A stretch of DNA of 64,000 bases from Typhlomys cinereus (taxonomy: Eukaryota > Chordata > Mammalia > Rodentia > Platacanthomyidae), in NCBI GenBank assembly GCA_023101885.1, contig JALPQD010000090.1, positions 702,598 through 766,597 of the forward strand. The letters are read 5' to 3'. This document shows positions 32,932 to 42,362 of the stretch, in pieces (the first letter of the stretch is position 1; every line of letters starts with the position of its first letter). Position numbers and translations under genes: made by a program. The notes below the pieces were generated by a model, which made no database searches, had not been told where the DNA came from, and saw nothing but the letters and a program-made list of their open reading frames with translations.

Positions 32932-33109
32932 GCTGCCCTTTCAGCTCTCCTAAGTGGATAATGATAAGCTGGAGTGTTTTGCACTTTGATTCCAACATGA
33001 TATATTCACCTGCTCCACTTGCAGATATCGAGTTACTTCTCTCATCACTAGGATGAGCTACCTGGCAAAGAAGCAACCTCAGGAAGGAAAGACTGATTTT
33101 GGTGCCCGG

Positions 33110-33388
33110 CGTTAAGACGAGATATAGTTCACCATGGAGAGCAGCAGGAAGTGGCTGGTCACACTGCTTCTGGGTCAGGAAGCAGAGAGAGATGGACGCT
33201 GGGCCCTGCCTGCTTTCTCCCTTTTTCCTCTATTTAGTCCAGGATCCAGTCCCTGAAATGCACTGCGCACATCCAGGGTGAGCTGTGCCTCCCGGATCAA
33301 ACCTTTCTGAAACCCTCCCACAGATACGGAGGTGGGATTCCGTGACTCCAACTCCCATCAGTTGACAATGGAGATTAAACTGTCATCG
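33110..33388 (-). mobile_element. Ancient MaLR-like LTR fragment
   Basis: CAGGAAGCAGAGAGAGATGG, CTCCCTTTTTCCTCTATTTA (reverse of an AATAAA region), CCAGTCCCTGAAATGCACTG and CATCAGTTGACAATGGAGAT follow the reversed order of an old mammalian LTR whose forward form starts at 63.25 kb. Confidence 0.5.
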
Positions 33389-33641
33389 ATTCTTAGGACA
33401 AAAATGGACCCAGGGGACCCTCTCATGCAATCAACCTTCCAGATGTTCAGATTCACAAATAATTTTGTTTGCCCAGTCAGTGGGTTCCTAGCAACTTGCT
33501 CAGTGTTTACACTGTTGGATCCAAGTCTCTGGAGCCACATCTCACAGACACCAGCCTTGACTGTTGGGGGTTTCTGGAGGTCCTCCCGCCCCCCCAATAC
33601 ACATACACACTCTGCCCAGATTAGTATTTACCTGACCCCAG
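33389..33641. other. Unique DNA
   Basis: No recognisable feature. Confidence 0.3.
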
Positions 33642-33755
33642 GAACTGTGTGACATGATAGGAACTGTGTGACATGATAGGAGCTTTGTCACATGATAGGA
33701 GCTGTGTCACATGATTGAAGCTGTGTCACATGATAGGAGCTGTGTCACATGATGG
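33642..33755 (+). repeat. Six-copy 19-bp minisatellite with TCACATGA
   Basis: Exactly six 19-bp units start at 33642, 33661, 33680, 33699, 33718 and 33737. Units 3-6 are close to GAGCTGTGTCACATGATAG; units 1-2 read GTGACATGA instead of GTCACATGA. TCACATGA is the reverse of TCATGTGA, an E-box form bound by MITF/TFE proteins. Confidence 0.95.
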
Positions 33756-34904
33756 GAAACTTCTTGCCACACCAGGAAGGTTACAAAGGTTTGCTCTCCC
33801 TTTGTCCCAGGCTTTCTGCAGGTTGCCTGCCACACTGCTGCCTGTGGCCGCCATAGTTAAGCTCTCATTCCTGCCTGAACGCTTTCCAGCTTTAGGCCAA
33901 ACCATGACCCCCGATAGCTATTCCATTCCGAATTGCCATGGCAGACGGTCTTGTTTTCTAAGATACACCTGCGCACACGTTTTATGAAGCAGCTCTGTGA
34001 AGAAAAACCAGCGTGACTCCGGCGTGCAGCTCAGACTGAGTTTTATGCCTCTGGGTCAGAAAAGCGCCTCAAACACAGCACCTTCCCCACTCCACTCGCC
34101 CCACCTCCCATGTTCTAGACTGGGCATCACCTCCATTTCTTCCACAGATAACAGGGATCCCCATTTTTCTCATCTTCCCAACTCTGACTTTCCATTTTTA
34201 TTTCAAAGCTACAACCCAAAACCTTGGGAGCACGTTGCATTCAAAATTGCTTTTTCTTAAACAACTCTCACAATTCTTGTCACTCGTCTGCGGCACCTGA
34301 TGTCTTGCCCTCTGTCTCCGCCTGTGTTTCCAGCCGTGTCCCTGACGGTCCACGTTCTATGTCTCCATCAGCATCACGGGCTCTTAAACATGCTGACCCT
34401 CGCACCCTATCTCTGTCCCGCAAACTTGGCTAGAATGCTGCTGCTTCTGCCTTGGTTCCACTTTACCATCGCCCACCTGCCTGTGGCTTTCTCCCCTGGC
34501 AGTTAGCATCTCCCTCAGACGCATCTGCGGGTCTTTCTCACACCCCGTCCCACTCTCCTGGAATCTAGGCTCTGTAACCTGTCTCACCGACTAGACGGTG
34601 AACTCTTAGATGGGGACCATTCCTTTTCCACCTTTTTGTCTGTCACCTTCCACTTTCTTACTCTAAGTATAGTCTCCCATTTTTACCAGATCACTTTTCC
34701 TGCCAGTAACAAATCTGGCAAGGATGCGTGTGCAGGAATTCACCGGGAAAGCTCCTTCAAGAGCTGTCGGGAGGAGATTCCTGATGTAAATCAGTGGGTG
34801 CGGAAAGAGTAGCAACCTTAAGCAAGATGCTCAGACACCAATCTTGCTTAAGCTCAGTGTGGCGGTACATTCCTCTGCATGGGCTGCTAAGAAAGCTATC
34901 AGTG
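33756..34904. other. Unique DNA, no gene seen
   Basis: About 1.1 kb, pyrimidine-rich on the plus strand in 34040-34680. Overlapping frames on both strands have no recognisable domain. Confidence 0.4.
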
Positions 34905-35175
34905 TGTGTGAGCGAGAGTGTGTGTGTATGAGAGAGAGAGAGAGAGAGAGAGAGTCTGTGTGTGGTATGTGTGTCTGTGTATGCAAGCGTGGTTGTGAGT
35001 GTGTATATGTGTATATATGTGAGTGGGTGGATGTGTATGAGTCTGTGTATGTGTGTGTGTGTGCGAGAGAGTTTGTGTGTATGTGAATAGGTACGTGTGT
35101 ATGTCTGTGTGTACATGAGTATGTGCGCGTGCGCGCGCATGTGTGTATGTGTGTGCACGCGCGTGCGTGTGAGTG
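34905..35175 (+). repeat. Compound GT/GA/GCGC tract
   Basis: About 270 bases of alternating purine-pyrimidine DNA (GTGTGT, TATGTG, CGCGCG) with a GA run at 34931-34954. The CGTGCGCGCGCATGTG core near 35127-35142 is a strong Z-DNA-type sequence. Confidence 0.9.
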
Positions 35176-35785
35176 TTCCAATGACCAGTTGCTTGCAGGG
35201 TCAGCCCATCATAAACATTGCTGTCGCTGGCAGCTCCTATGTGATGCACAGGCCTTTCAGTGAGACTTTTATTATCTTTGGATGTCAGCGATGTTTGTGA
35301 AACTAATAATGCGTAGGACGGAGTCTGTCACAAGTTAGTCAAAAGACATAGGACAAGGATCTTAGGGCCCAAGTCCTGGAAAGAAGAGGATGTCCCTGAG
35401 TTTGCCTTTCCCCTCAGAGGGCCCAGATTGAGAGGTGAAGAAGTCAAAAATGGGGAAGCAGCAAAAGACGCAGGCAGAAGTGTTCATGAGAGTTGACTTT
35501 GCACAGCTGCAGACCAGGAAAAAAACAGGCCTGAAAGACAGAAGAACCACAAGCGTCCAGCCAAGTGACACAGAAGAGGCTGTGGCCAAGCCTTCCAAGC
35601 AGTGCTGGCTGAGCGGGGGTCCAGGCTGAGCGGGGGTCCAGGCTGGGAGGAAGCTGAGAAGATGAAGCGGAGCGCTGGGACCTCCATCCCCACCCAGCAA
35701 TATGAACCCCTTTGCCCCTGAACCAGGCCACTGGAGACCACCGGGGAAGTCGGGTTGCAACCACAATAGAAAGGAGGTTGCCCAG
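35176..35785. other. Unique DNA, GC-richer
   Basis: Contains an 18-bp tandem duplication GCTGAGCGGGGGTCCAGG at 35608-35643. The minus strand is open for 166 codons (35362-35862), without a recognised domain and running into a SINE. Confidence 0.35.
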
Positions 35786-35907
35786 GGCTGGCGGGATGGC
35801 TTAGTGAATGAGGCTTCTGCTTGTAACCATGGAGACCAGAGTTCACGCCCCAAAGCCTGCACTGAAAGGAGTGACTACTTTATAAGTTGTTTTCTTTCCT
35901 CTCTCTC

Positions 35908-35963
<56 letters not shown>

Positions 35964-35985
35964 ATGCAAACAAATAAAAAATTTT
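35786..35985 (+). repeat. Short tRNA-headed SINE with (TC)n(AC)n tail
   Basis: GGGCTGGCGGGATGGCTTAG head and CCAGAGTTCACGCCCCAAAG box-B region are followed by a short body, then TC and a ~50-base CA run and AAATAAAAAATTTTAAA. The usual body (GAGCCTGGGAAA..., TCCAGGATGATTCC) is absent, so it is a short or internally deleted form. Confidence 0.7.
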
Positions 35986-36076
35986 AAATATTAAAAAAAG
36001 AAGGGGGACAAGGAAATTACTCAATATATCCTTATAAAACAAGGGGAAAAATAAGATTAAATATTATTTTAAAAAG

Positions 36077-36201
36077 AGAGGGAGGAAGGAAGGGAAGGAA
36101 GGAAGGAAGGGAAGGAAGGAAGGAAGGAAGGAAGGAAGGAAGGAAGGAAGGAAGGAAGGAAGGAAGGAAGGAAGGAAGGAAGGAAGGAAGGAAGGAAGGA
36201 A
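36077..36201 (+). repeat. (GGAA)n microsatellite
   Basis: About 29 nearly perfect GGAA units. In some genomes GGAA arrays act as ETS-factor binding platforms; nothing here shows that it does so. Confidence 0.97.
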
Positions 36202-36524
36202 AGACCGTCCCCTCTCTGCGACATGTCTCAAAGCTGAGAGAGGCCCCGCGTCCATCCCTCTCTTGACCAGTGGCGGCCTCCATGTGAGGAGGACAAGTGA
36301 GTCCTCCGTGTCCCGCTCAGCCACAGAGGATCGTAGATGCCCAAAGTCACAGGGTAGAGCAGCAGTGTAATCTGATGAAGATCTCAAAGCAGCTGCTATA
36401 AAAACGCTTCAGGAAGCCACTGAAAATATCCCAGAAGCCAGGATGGAATGGAGCTAGAAATCAAAAATGTAAATACATCACCAAACACTGCCAACTCACC
36501 CACAAATTGAAGAAGACGAAGTCC

Positions 36525-36628
36525 CAGCCAAGCACGGAGGCACATGCGTGGTCTCTCTGCACTTCTCACAGAGGCAGGGGGACATCAAGTTAAAGACCAG
36601 CCTGGGCGATGCAGCAAGAACCTGTCTC
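36525..36628 (+). repeat. B1 SINE
   Basis: AGCCAAGCACGGAGGCACAT, TTCTCACAGAGGCAGGGGGA, AAAGACCAGCCTGGGCGATG and CAGCAAGAACCTGTCTCAAA: a diverged 7SL-derived B1 monomer ending in A's. Confidence 0.8.
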
Positions 36629-36643
36629 AAAAAGGTAAATATT

Positions 36644-36876
36644 CCCAGGTTGGAGAGATGGCTCAGGGGTTAAGACTCTGTCTCTCAAGCAGAAGGTCCT
36701 GAGTTCAGATCCTAGGTCCCACATGGAAATGCTGGTGGCCTGTGGGCGGAGCCTGGAATCCCAGAGTGAAGCAAGAAGGAGGTAGAAGCAATCCAGGATG
36801 ATTCCTGAAATCACCTTCGGTCCCCCACAGGGACACACAGTGCACATACACACACACACATATAAAATAAATAAAT
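36644..36876 (+). repeat. B2-superfamily SINE, outer unit of a nested pair
   Basis: AGGTTGGAGAGATGGCTCAG, TTAAGACTCTGTCTCTCAAG, GAGTTCAGATCCTAGGTCCC, CAATCCAGGATGATTCCTGA and a CA/ATAAAT tail. Its left TSD AAAAGGTAAATATT (36630-36643) reappears only after the next SINE (37226-37239). The GTGGAAATGGTGG segment is partly deleted. Confidence 0.93.
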
Positions 36877-37225
36877 AAAGGGGCTGGAGAGGTGGCTCAG
36901 GGGTTCAGCCTCTGCCTTGCAGGCAGAAGGTCTTGAGTTCAGATCCTAGACCCCACATATAGACGCTGGGCCAAAGCGGGGGCAGCCTGCATTTCTGGTC
37001 CTGGTAGGGCAGAGCCTGTGAATCCCAGGGCAGAGTAAACAAGGAGGAGGTAGAGGTGTCCATGGTGGTTCCTGAATTTGCCGGTGGTTCTACACACACA
37101 GACACACACGCGCGCGCACGCGCACACACACGCACACGCATACACGCACAATTGAATAAATAAAAAAATTTAAAAAAAGAATCTTTATTTTAAATAAATA
37201 AATAAATAAATGAATAAAATATTTT
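36877..37225 (+). repeat. B2-superfamily SINE (second subfamily), inserted in the tail of its neighbour
   Basis: GGGGCTGGAGAGGTGGCTCA, GATCCTAGACCCCACATATA, GCGGGGGCAGCCTGCATTTC, GAGTAAACAAGGAGGAGGTA and TCCATGGTGGTTCCTGAATT match the copy at 22.2 kb. The CA tail has a CGCGCGCACGCGCAC core. AAATAAAT repeats on both sides are what insertion into an A-rich tail would leave. Confidence 0.93.
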
Positions 37226-37509
37226 AAAAGGTAAATATTTTCTAAATAAGGAAGCTTCAAGAGTTTGGAAAAAATACATTAAGATGTATTTAATACATTA
37301 AACATACAGAAAAATGGACTGAGAATGGAAAAAGAACACACCAAAAGTTGTGAAACACAAGGAAATCCAAGAAGGAGATTTTCAATAGCGAATGCATATG
37401 CGAGAAGGAAACAAGAGCTTCCAAGAACAGGGGGCAAAATATGCTCAGAATAGAGCAAAAAAAAACTAAGTGAACTTAAAACATAAAAGCAATGTCATAA
37501 AGAGCTGGT
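37226..37509. other. AT-rich unique DNA
   Basis: No gene or named repeat recognised. Confidence 0.35.
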
Positions 37510-38020
37510 TCTTCTTAAAAATGATTTTATATTCCTTGCGGGGTTACATGTGAATACAATGAATCCTTGTCATTTTTCACCCCTTATATTCAACCCCGCT
37601 ATCCTACTTTTTCCCACTACAAAACCTTTTACTAGCCCTCCTGTCTCCTTTCTCTGTGTGTGACCCACTAAGTCAACTCTGGGTTTCTGTTAATGGCGTG
37701 TGTTTGGCCACATGCTGCAGCAAGAATGATATACTAATGGGCAAACCACTGGGAAGAATAGACCCTCGTTCCTGCCCCCAGTCAACCCTCCTTAGGCTCT
37801 GAGGGATGTGTGGGGGCTCCTGAGGTCTTTCCCCTTTCCTGGCCGACAGACCAACTCTTGTCCAGGTCTCGTGGAAGTAGAGCTGCGGCAAACTCACGCA
37901 TAAAGAGGTCCTGCTGTATCAGGCTGATATCAAGATGATCCACCCTTCCCTGCCTTCGGTTCTTACAGTCTAAGCACCCCCTCTTCCACGATGCCCCCTA
38001 AGCCCTGGGGATAGGAGGTG
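37510..38020 (-). mobile_element. L1 3'UTR fragment
   Basis: Plus-strand order TGATTTTATATTCCTTGCGG, GAATCCTTGTCATTTTTCAC, TGTGTGACCCACTAAGTCAA, GGGCAAACCACTGGGAAGAA, GGCTCTGAGGGATGTG and TCCAGGTCTCGTGGAAGTAG follows the reversed 3'UTR of older rodent L1 elements (GTGACCCACTGAGTTTAATT and similar in the version I remember). No coding part remains. It is a different, older L1 type than those at 9.1 and 11.8 kb. Confidence 0.6.
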
Positions 38021-38274
38021 ACTGTAGGGCAGAGTCGTCCACAGTGACCATTTGTCCTCTGCACTCTGGTCAGTTTGTGATTCAAAGAACTGGTTTTTTT
38101 AAAAGATTCATTGTCAATAAAATTGACAAAAGGCCAGGCAATTTTGACAAAGAAAAATAAAGAAAGCACAAATTATCTGGGCCGAAAGGGGGGCCACCAT
38201 TGCAGATTATATGGGTATCAAAAAGCTAATAAGATTAAAAACCATCAGCTTTAAATATATTTTACTTATTTATT

Positions 38275-38277
38275 TTA

Positions 38278-38313
<36 letters not shown>

Positions 38314-38546
38314 AGAGGGCACTCTGTGTTCCTGTGTAGGAACAAGGATAACTTCAGGAATCATCCTGGATTGCTTCTACCTCCTTCTTGCTTTGCTCTG
38401 GGATTTCGCAGGTTCCACCAATTAGGATCAGAAGTGCAGGCTCCTGCCATTTCTGCCTGGCGTTTTTACACAAGACCTGAGATCTGAACTCAGGACTTTC
38501 CGTTTGTGAGACAAAGTCTTAACCCCTGAGCCATCTCTCCAGCCCC
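38275..38546 (-). repeat. B2-superfamily SINE with (GT)n
   Basis: A 32-base GT run, AGAGGGCACTCTGTGTTCCT, AGGAATCATCCTGGATTGCT, TTTGCTCTGGGATTTCGCAG, GAACTCAGGACTTTCCGTTT, CTGAGCCATCTCTCCAGCCC: complete in reverse. Confidence 0.95.
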
Positions 38547-38581
38547 ACTACTACCTTTAGACATACACATCTGTCTATTTA

Positions 38582-38850
38582 GGGTTTGGAGAAATGGCTC
38601 AGTCAGTACAGCGCCTGCAGCATCAACAGGAAGACCTAAGTTTGGATGCACAGCACCCACATTAAAAAAAAAAATCTGGGGGCAGCAATACACACCTATA
38701 ATCTTAATGGTGGGAAGATAAAAACAAGTATATCACTAGAGCTTACTGACCAGTCTGCGGATCTCTGGCCTGTCCGTGTGTATGCATAGGTAAGTGCCCA
38801 TATACGACACATGCACACACACACACAATTAGAAAGCAAAAGAAAGTTTC
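38582..38850 (+). repeat. B3-like SINE
   Basis: GTTTGGAGAAATGGCTCAGT head, AAGTTTGGATGCACAGCACC, a short poly(A), then GGGGGCAGCAATACACACCT with TAATCTTAATGGTGGGA, and a CA tail. The second half resembles the B1-like half of B3-type elements. Confidence 0.65.
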
Positions 38851-39321
38851 GAGGAGTCTTTGAGGTTTCCATTCTTTCATCTTCTTCCTGTTTTCCTACG
38901 GGTTCCATGGACATTTGTTTGGAGCACCATTTTTATTATAATGATTTATATAGTTGGTGATGGCTCTAAATACCGTCACACATGGACGTAATTGATTCCC
39001 CTACTGGAGATCACATTGTGCTGCTTTCAGTAAAGTGTCCCAGTCATTCACTTGGATCACTTTGTCAACTCTAGTTATTGACTATGGCCATCTAAGAAGT
39101 AGTCACTCTACATCCATTAAGTTCTACTCCATTAAATGGTGTTATAACTTTTACTTCAAGCATAAGACCATAAAAATAATTAAACTCAGATGGTGACAAT
39201 CCATTAAGTGTATTTCTATTTTGACCCATCTCATTGTTTGTTCCTTGCTGAATGTCTCCAATTTTTTTTTATCATTTTTTTCTGTTCAGAGAGATTTTCT
39301 TGGGCATTCTATGACAGTGGC
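38851..39321. other. AT-rich unique DNA
   Basis: No recognisable feature. Confidence 0.35.
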
Positions 39322-39780
39322 TGTGTGAGTTAGGTTTCCATCACTATCCCAGATGCCTTGGACAATCAACTTTAATACAAAAAAAATGGGTTTGACTGAT
39401 AGTTTCAAAATTATGTTACCAGTGAGCTGGCAGAGTGCTTTGGCTTCAGCAGATGAAGTCGGGGGTCTGCAAGGAGCTCTTCATGGTGGACTCTTTGTGT
39501 CCCCCAGTGTTTGGCAGGAAAGAGCAACAGCAGTAGGCAGGCGGGAGCAGCAGCAACTGGTTCTAGCCTACAGCTCTCCTCGGGGTTCAGGGAGTGAGAT
39601 CCTGAGCTGGCAAGTACTGCAGCTCCACCACAGGAAGTCAGCCCTTGGTGGCGTGACAGCTCCCGAGCCCAGGATGCGAGAGACTCTTGCCCCGAAAGAC
39701 GTGACAGCTCTGGGGAGCCTTCCAGTGCCCAGGGCTGGCGGTGTGTCTGTGTGCCTGTGGCTCTCTCTCCTTCAGCATTA
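39322..39780 (-). repeat. Ancient LTR-like repeat, low confidence
   Basis: TGTGAGTTAGGTTTCCATCA, GCCTTGGACAATCAACTTTA and TTGACTGATAGTTTCAAAAT resemble a common mammalian/rodent LTR-type repeat in reverse. From about 39480 rightward the match is weak and the sequence may be unique. Confidence 0.35.
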
Positions 39781-39786
39781 GCTCTC

Positions 39787-40222
39787 TGTTGCCTTGCGTT
39801 CTCTGCATGGTTGCTGAGAAACCACCATCAAACGGCTTAAGGGAACAGGGGTTTATTTTCTCTTATGATGTCTGGTTACAGTTCTCAGTCCAGCTTGACA
39901 GGAGAGCTCACGCCAGCACCAGGGCTGAGGGAACTGGCCATATCATTTCCATATTTCCATATAATGGCTGAGAGAGGGACGATCCTTACCTGCCAGACCA
40001 GCATGTCTGGCCAAGTGTACACAAGGATGCCAACTCTCTCAACCAGCTCTCTGTATTTTATTCCAGGGCCTAGTCCCACCCACTATGGGGTGGGCCTTCT
40101 CCATCAGCTAGACAATCTCTTGCAAATTTGTTCTGGGCTTAACTCAACCATTAATTCTCCACAAATGTGCCCAGAGCTCAAACCTTCAACCATCAAGTTG
40201 ACACCTGTGCCCAACTATGACA
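39787..40222 (-). mobile_element. ORR1-like MaLR LTR
   Basis: Plus-strand start TGTTGCCTTGCGTTCTCTGC and end CCCAACTATGACA; inside are GAACAGGGGTTTATTTTCTC, CAGTCCAGCTTGACAGGAGA, CCAGACCAGCATGTCTGGCC and CAACCATCAAGTTGACACCT. Flanks CTCTC/GTCTC agree at 4 of 5 bases, consistent with a worn TSD. Confidence 0.9.
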
Positions 40223-40348
40223 GTCTCCAACATGGCTCTGCTCCTCCCATATCCCTGGCTCCTTGTCCCACAGCCCTGGAGTTGTTCAATTGCCTCCAGC
40301 AGTTGACAGCTACTACCAATCACAGTTGCTACCATGCAGAAAACAACC

Positions 40349-40415
40349 GCTGCTGCTTCTGTGGCTGCGGCTGCTGTGGCTGCGGCTGCTGTGGCTGCAG
40401 CTGCTGCGGCTGCGT
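40349..40415. repeat. 15-bp GCTGTGGCTGCGGCT-type tandem repeat
   Basis: Four or so copies of a 15-bp unit close to CTGCTGTGGCTGCGG. The plus strand encodes Cys-Gly repeats and the minus strand Gln-Pro repeats; both are by-products of the repeat. It lies downstream (minus sense) of the promoter-like block at 40.6 kb and could fall within its transcript. Confidence 0.85.
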
Positions 40416-40617
40416 CTCTTCTGGCAGCCTGCTATCTCCTGATGCTTCCTCATCCACAACACCAACTCTCCCTGTGCCTCTACAGTAGATGAGGAAAGAC
40501 ACCGCAAGAAAAGCCTTCCTCTGGTCTAATGCTTCAACACCAGAGATACCAGGGGAACCAGCTCCCACCCCACAAGAGAGTATCACCCACCCCACTCAGC
40601 AAGTGACCAGACAGCTT

Positions 40618-40625
40618 CTTATATA
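40618..40625 (-). promoter_or_regulatory. TATA box (minus strand)
   Basis: The minus strand reads CTATATAAGAAG. It is ~25 bases downstream of the nearest minus-strand CCAAT box (40649-40653), a normal core-promoter distance. A start site would be expected near 40590. Confidence 0.5.
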
Positions 40626-40648
40626 GTCAGAAAAAGGGTGCTTGCACC

Positions 40649-40822
40649 CCAATCACAGCAAAACTCTCATGTAAATGAAAGTTTGCCATTGCACCAATCA
40701 CAACAAGGCTCTCATGCAAATGAAGATCTGTGCTTCCACCAATCACAGCAACATTCTCATGCAAACAAAAGTCTGTGTTTGCACCAATCATGGAATTGTC
40801 CCCTTTACACCAGTCACAGCAG
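40649..40822 (-). promoter_or_regulatory. Tandem 45-bp CCAAT/octamer enhancer-like array
   Basis: CCAAT boxes (plus strand) lie at 40649, 40694, 40739 and 40784, exactly 45 bases apart. POU octamer-like motifs lie at 40669 (ATGTAAAT), 40714 (ATGCAAAT, perfect) and 40759 (ATGCAAAC), also exactly 45 apart. A fifth degenerate unit begins at 40810 (CCAGTCACAGCA). CCAAT is bound by NF-Y and ATGCAAAT by OCT/POU proteins. With the TATA box at 40618-40625 this is a minus-strand promoter layout, most likely the U3 of an ERV LTR, though no clean LTR end was found. Confidence 0.6.
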
Positions 40823-41701
40823 TTGCTCATGGGAAGTGCCCCCATCCACTTCTGACTTCAGTGACAGTGGCAGAAGTTCTGGCTTGGATTTTGGCTTCAA
40901 GATTCAGAGCAAGAAACTATAATCATGTTTTCCCTCAAGATCTCCAGGGAATGTTAAAAAATGGCAGGTACTGGCATAAGGGTAGTCAGGCTGGCTACAA
41001 TTCTTTGGCTCCAGACAGCCAAGGCAGCAAGGGAGAGTCCATTGACTGCTAATTGCCCCAAGACTGTAGTCATTTATAGGATAAAAAACTTCAAGGGATG
41101 CTTGCAGCAAGAATCTAAAATCTTACCGCTAACACAGTGATTTTTAATCACTTTCGATCACAAAAGGTTTTTTAAAATCGTGTTTTAAGTTGCTTAACCT
41201 CTGCCTAGCGCATAAGGGAGAGGTGGGTCCTCTCTTGTGTCTTGGTTGCAATGTATCACCGGCCTCACTGCCTTCAACAATGTAGTAAGGCAGTAAGTGT
41301 GTCACGGCAGTTGCGAATGATGGAATAACCGCCCACCCCATATCTAGACTGCAAGAAGGAGAAAGAGGAAGAGACTGGGGTCCCACAATCTGCTGCAAGG
41401 GTATATCCCCAGTGACCTGAAGACTTCCTGCTAGGTCTCATCTCTTAAAGGTTCCACAGAGCTCCCAGAGGTCTGTGAGCAAGACTTTAACATGCAGGCC
41501 TTTGAGAACACTCCAGAGCCAGGGTATAGCAGAGGACAGCCGAGTGACTTGTTATTTCTCTGTCAATTCTGCATGATAGTTTCATTAGATATGTGTTATA
41601 AGGGTGGCAGTTCTTCCTTCCAACACTTGAACATGTCTATGTCTCCCAACATACATGATTTCAAATGAAAAATCCACTGTCACTCAAATGATTGTTCTTT
41701 T
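40823..41701. other. Unique DNA, possibly the rest of an ERV LTR at left
   Basis: No gene recognised. The first ~300 bp may be upstream U3 of the promoter-like block. CAGTAAGTG-type motifs and frames have no recognisable partner. Confidence 0.3.
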
Positions 41702-41985
41702 TTGCATATCCATGTGTGTACGTGTGTCTACAGGCATGTGTACAGAGGGCATTTGAGTGCGTGCCTGTGGCGGCCCCAAGATGACATTGGGCATCATGGC
41801 GCACTGCTTACCTCCTTGTTGCTTTGCTCTGGGGTTTCCCAGGCTCAGTCTTCAGGGCTAGAATTGCATGTCGCTGTCGCACCCACCTGACATTTTTTAC
41901 GTGAGATCTGCAAATCCAAACTCAGGTCCTTTTGCTTGTGAGATGCAGGCTTGCACCCCTGAGCCATGACTTCAACCACCAATAA
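41702..41985 (-). repeat. B2-superfamily SINE, old
   Basis: GTGTGTACGTGTGTCTACAG, GGCCCCAAGATGACATTGGG, TTGCTTTGCTCTGGGGTTTC, CCAAACTCAGGTCCTTTTGC, CCCTGAGCCATGACTTCAAC: full length in reverse, with a diverged head. Confidence 0.88.
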
Positions 41986-42362
41986 GGTTCTTGATGCCCG
42001 CTCCACACAGGACACTAGACTCAGTTTCCACAACTCCAGACTCAGTTTCCACAGCTTCGCGAGACCTTCATGGGCATTGATGGTGGTAGCTATTGGCTTC
42101 TCAGTGGCCAATAGCTTTTGAGAAGAAGTTTCCACAAAAGCAAATGTGTAACCCAAAGCCTGAGAGTTGCTTTTTAATTTTACAACCCAGTCTCTAGATG
42201 AATTGGAATCTAAATCCTGCCTTTCCTGCCCACCCTTTGCTGGCTCAGCACAATGAGCAGTTCTCCCTTCCTCCTGTCTTGACCCCTTTCCGTCCCTGAC
42301 TAGCTGTCAGCCTTCAGCTCTCCCTCCAATGTCAGGATGCCTGCTTCTGGAAGGTTCCCCAT
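41986..42362. other. Unique DNA
   Basis: A 16-base CAGACTCAGTTTCCACA-type segment occurs twice in 42009-42055. No other feature. Confidence 0.3.

Noticed and set aside
36077..36201. GGAA array as an ETS-fusion type enhancer
   Set aside because: Only the repeat itself is visible; nothing local supports use as an enhancer, so it is listed just as a microsatellite.
39865..40488. 207-codon plus-strand frame ending in Cys-Gly repeats
   Set aside because: It is the antisense of a MaLR LTR (the same peptide pattern appears antisense to nearly every copy) joined to translation of a 15-bp GCTGTGGCTGCGG-type repeat.
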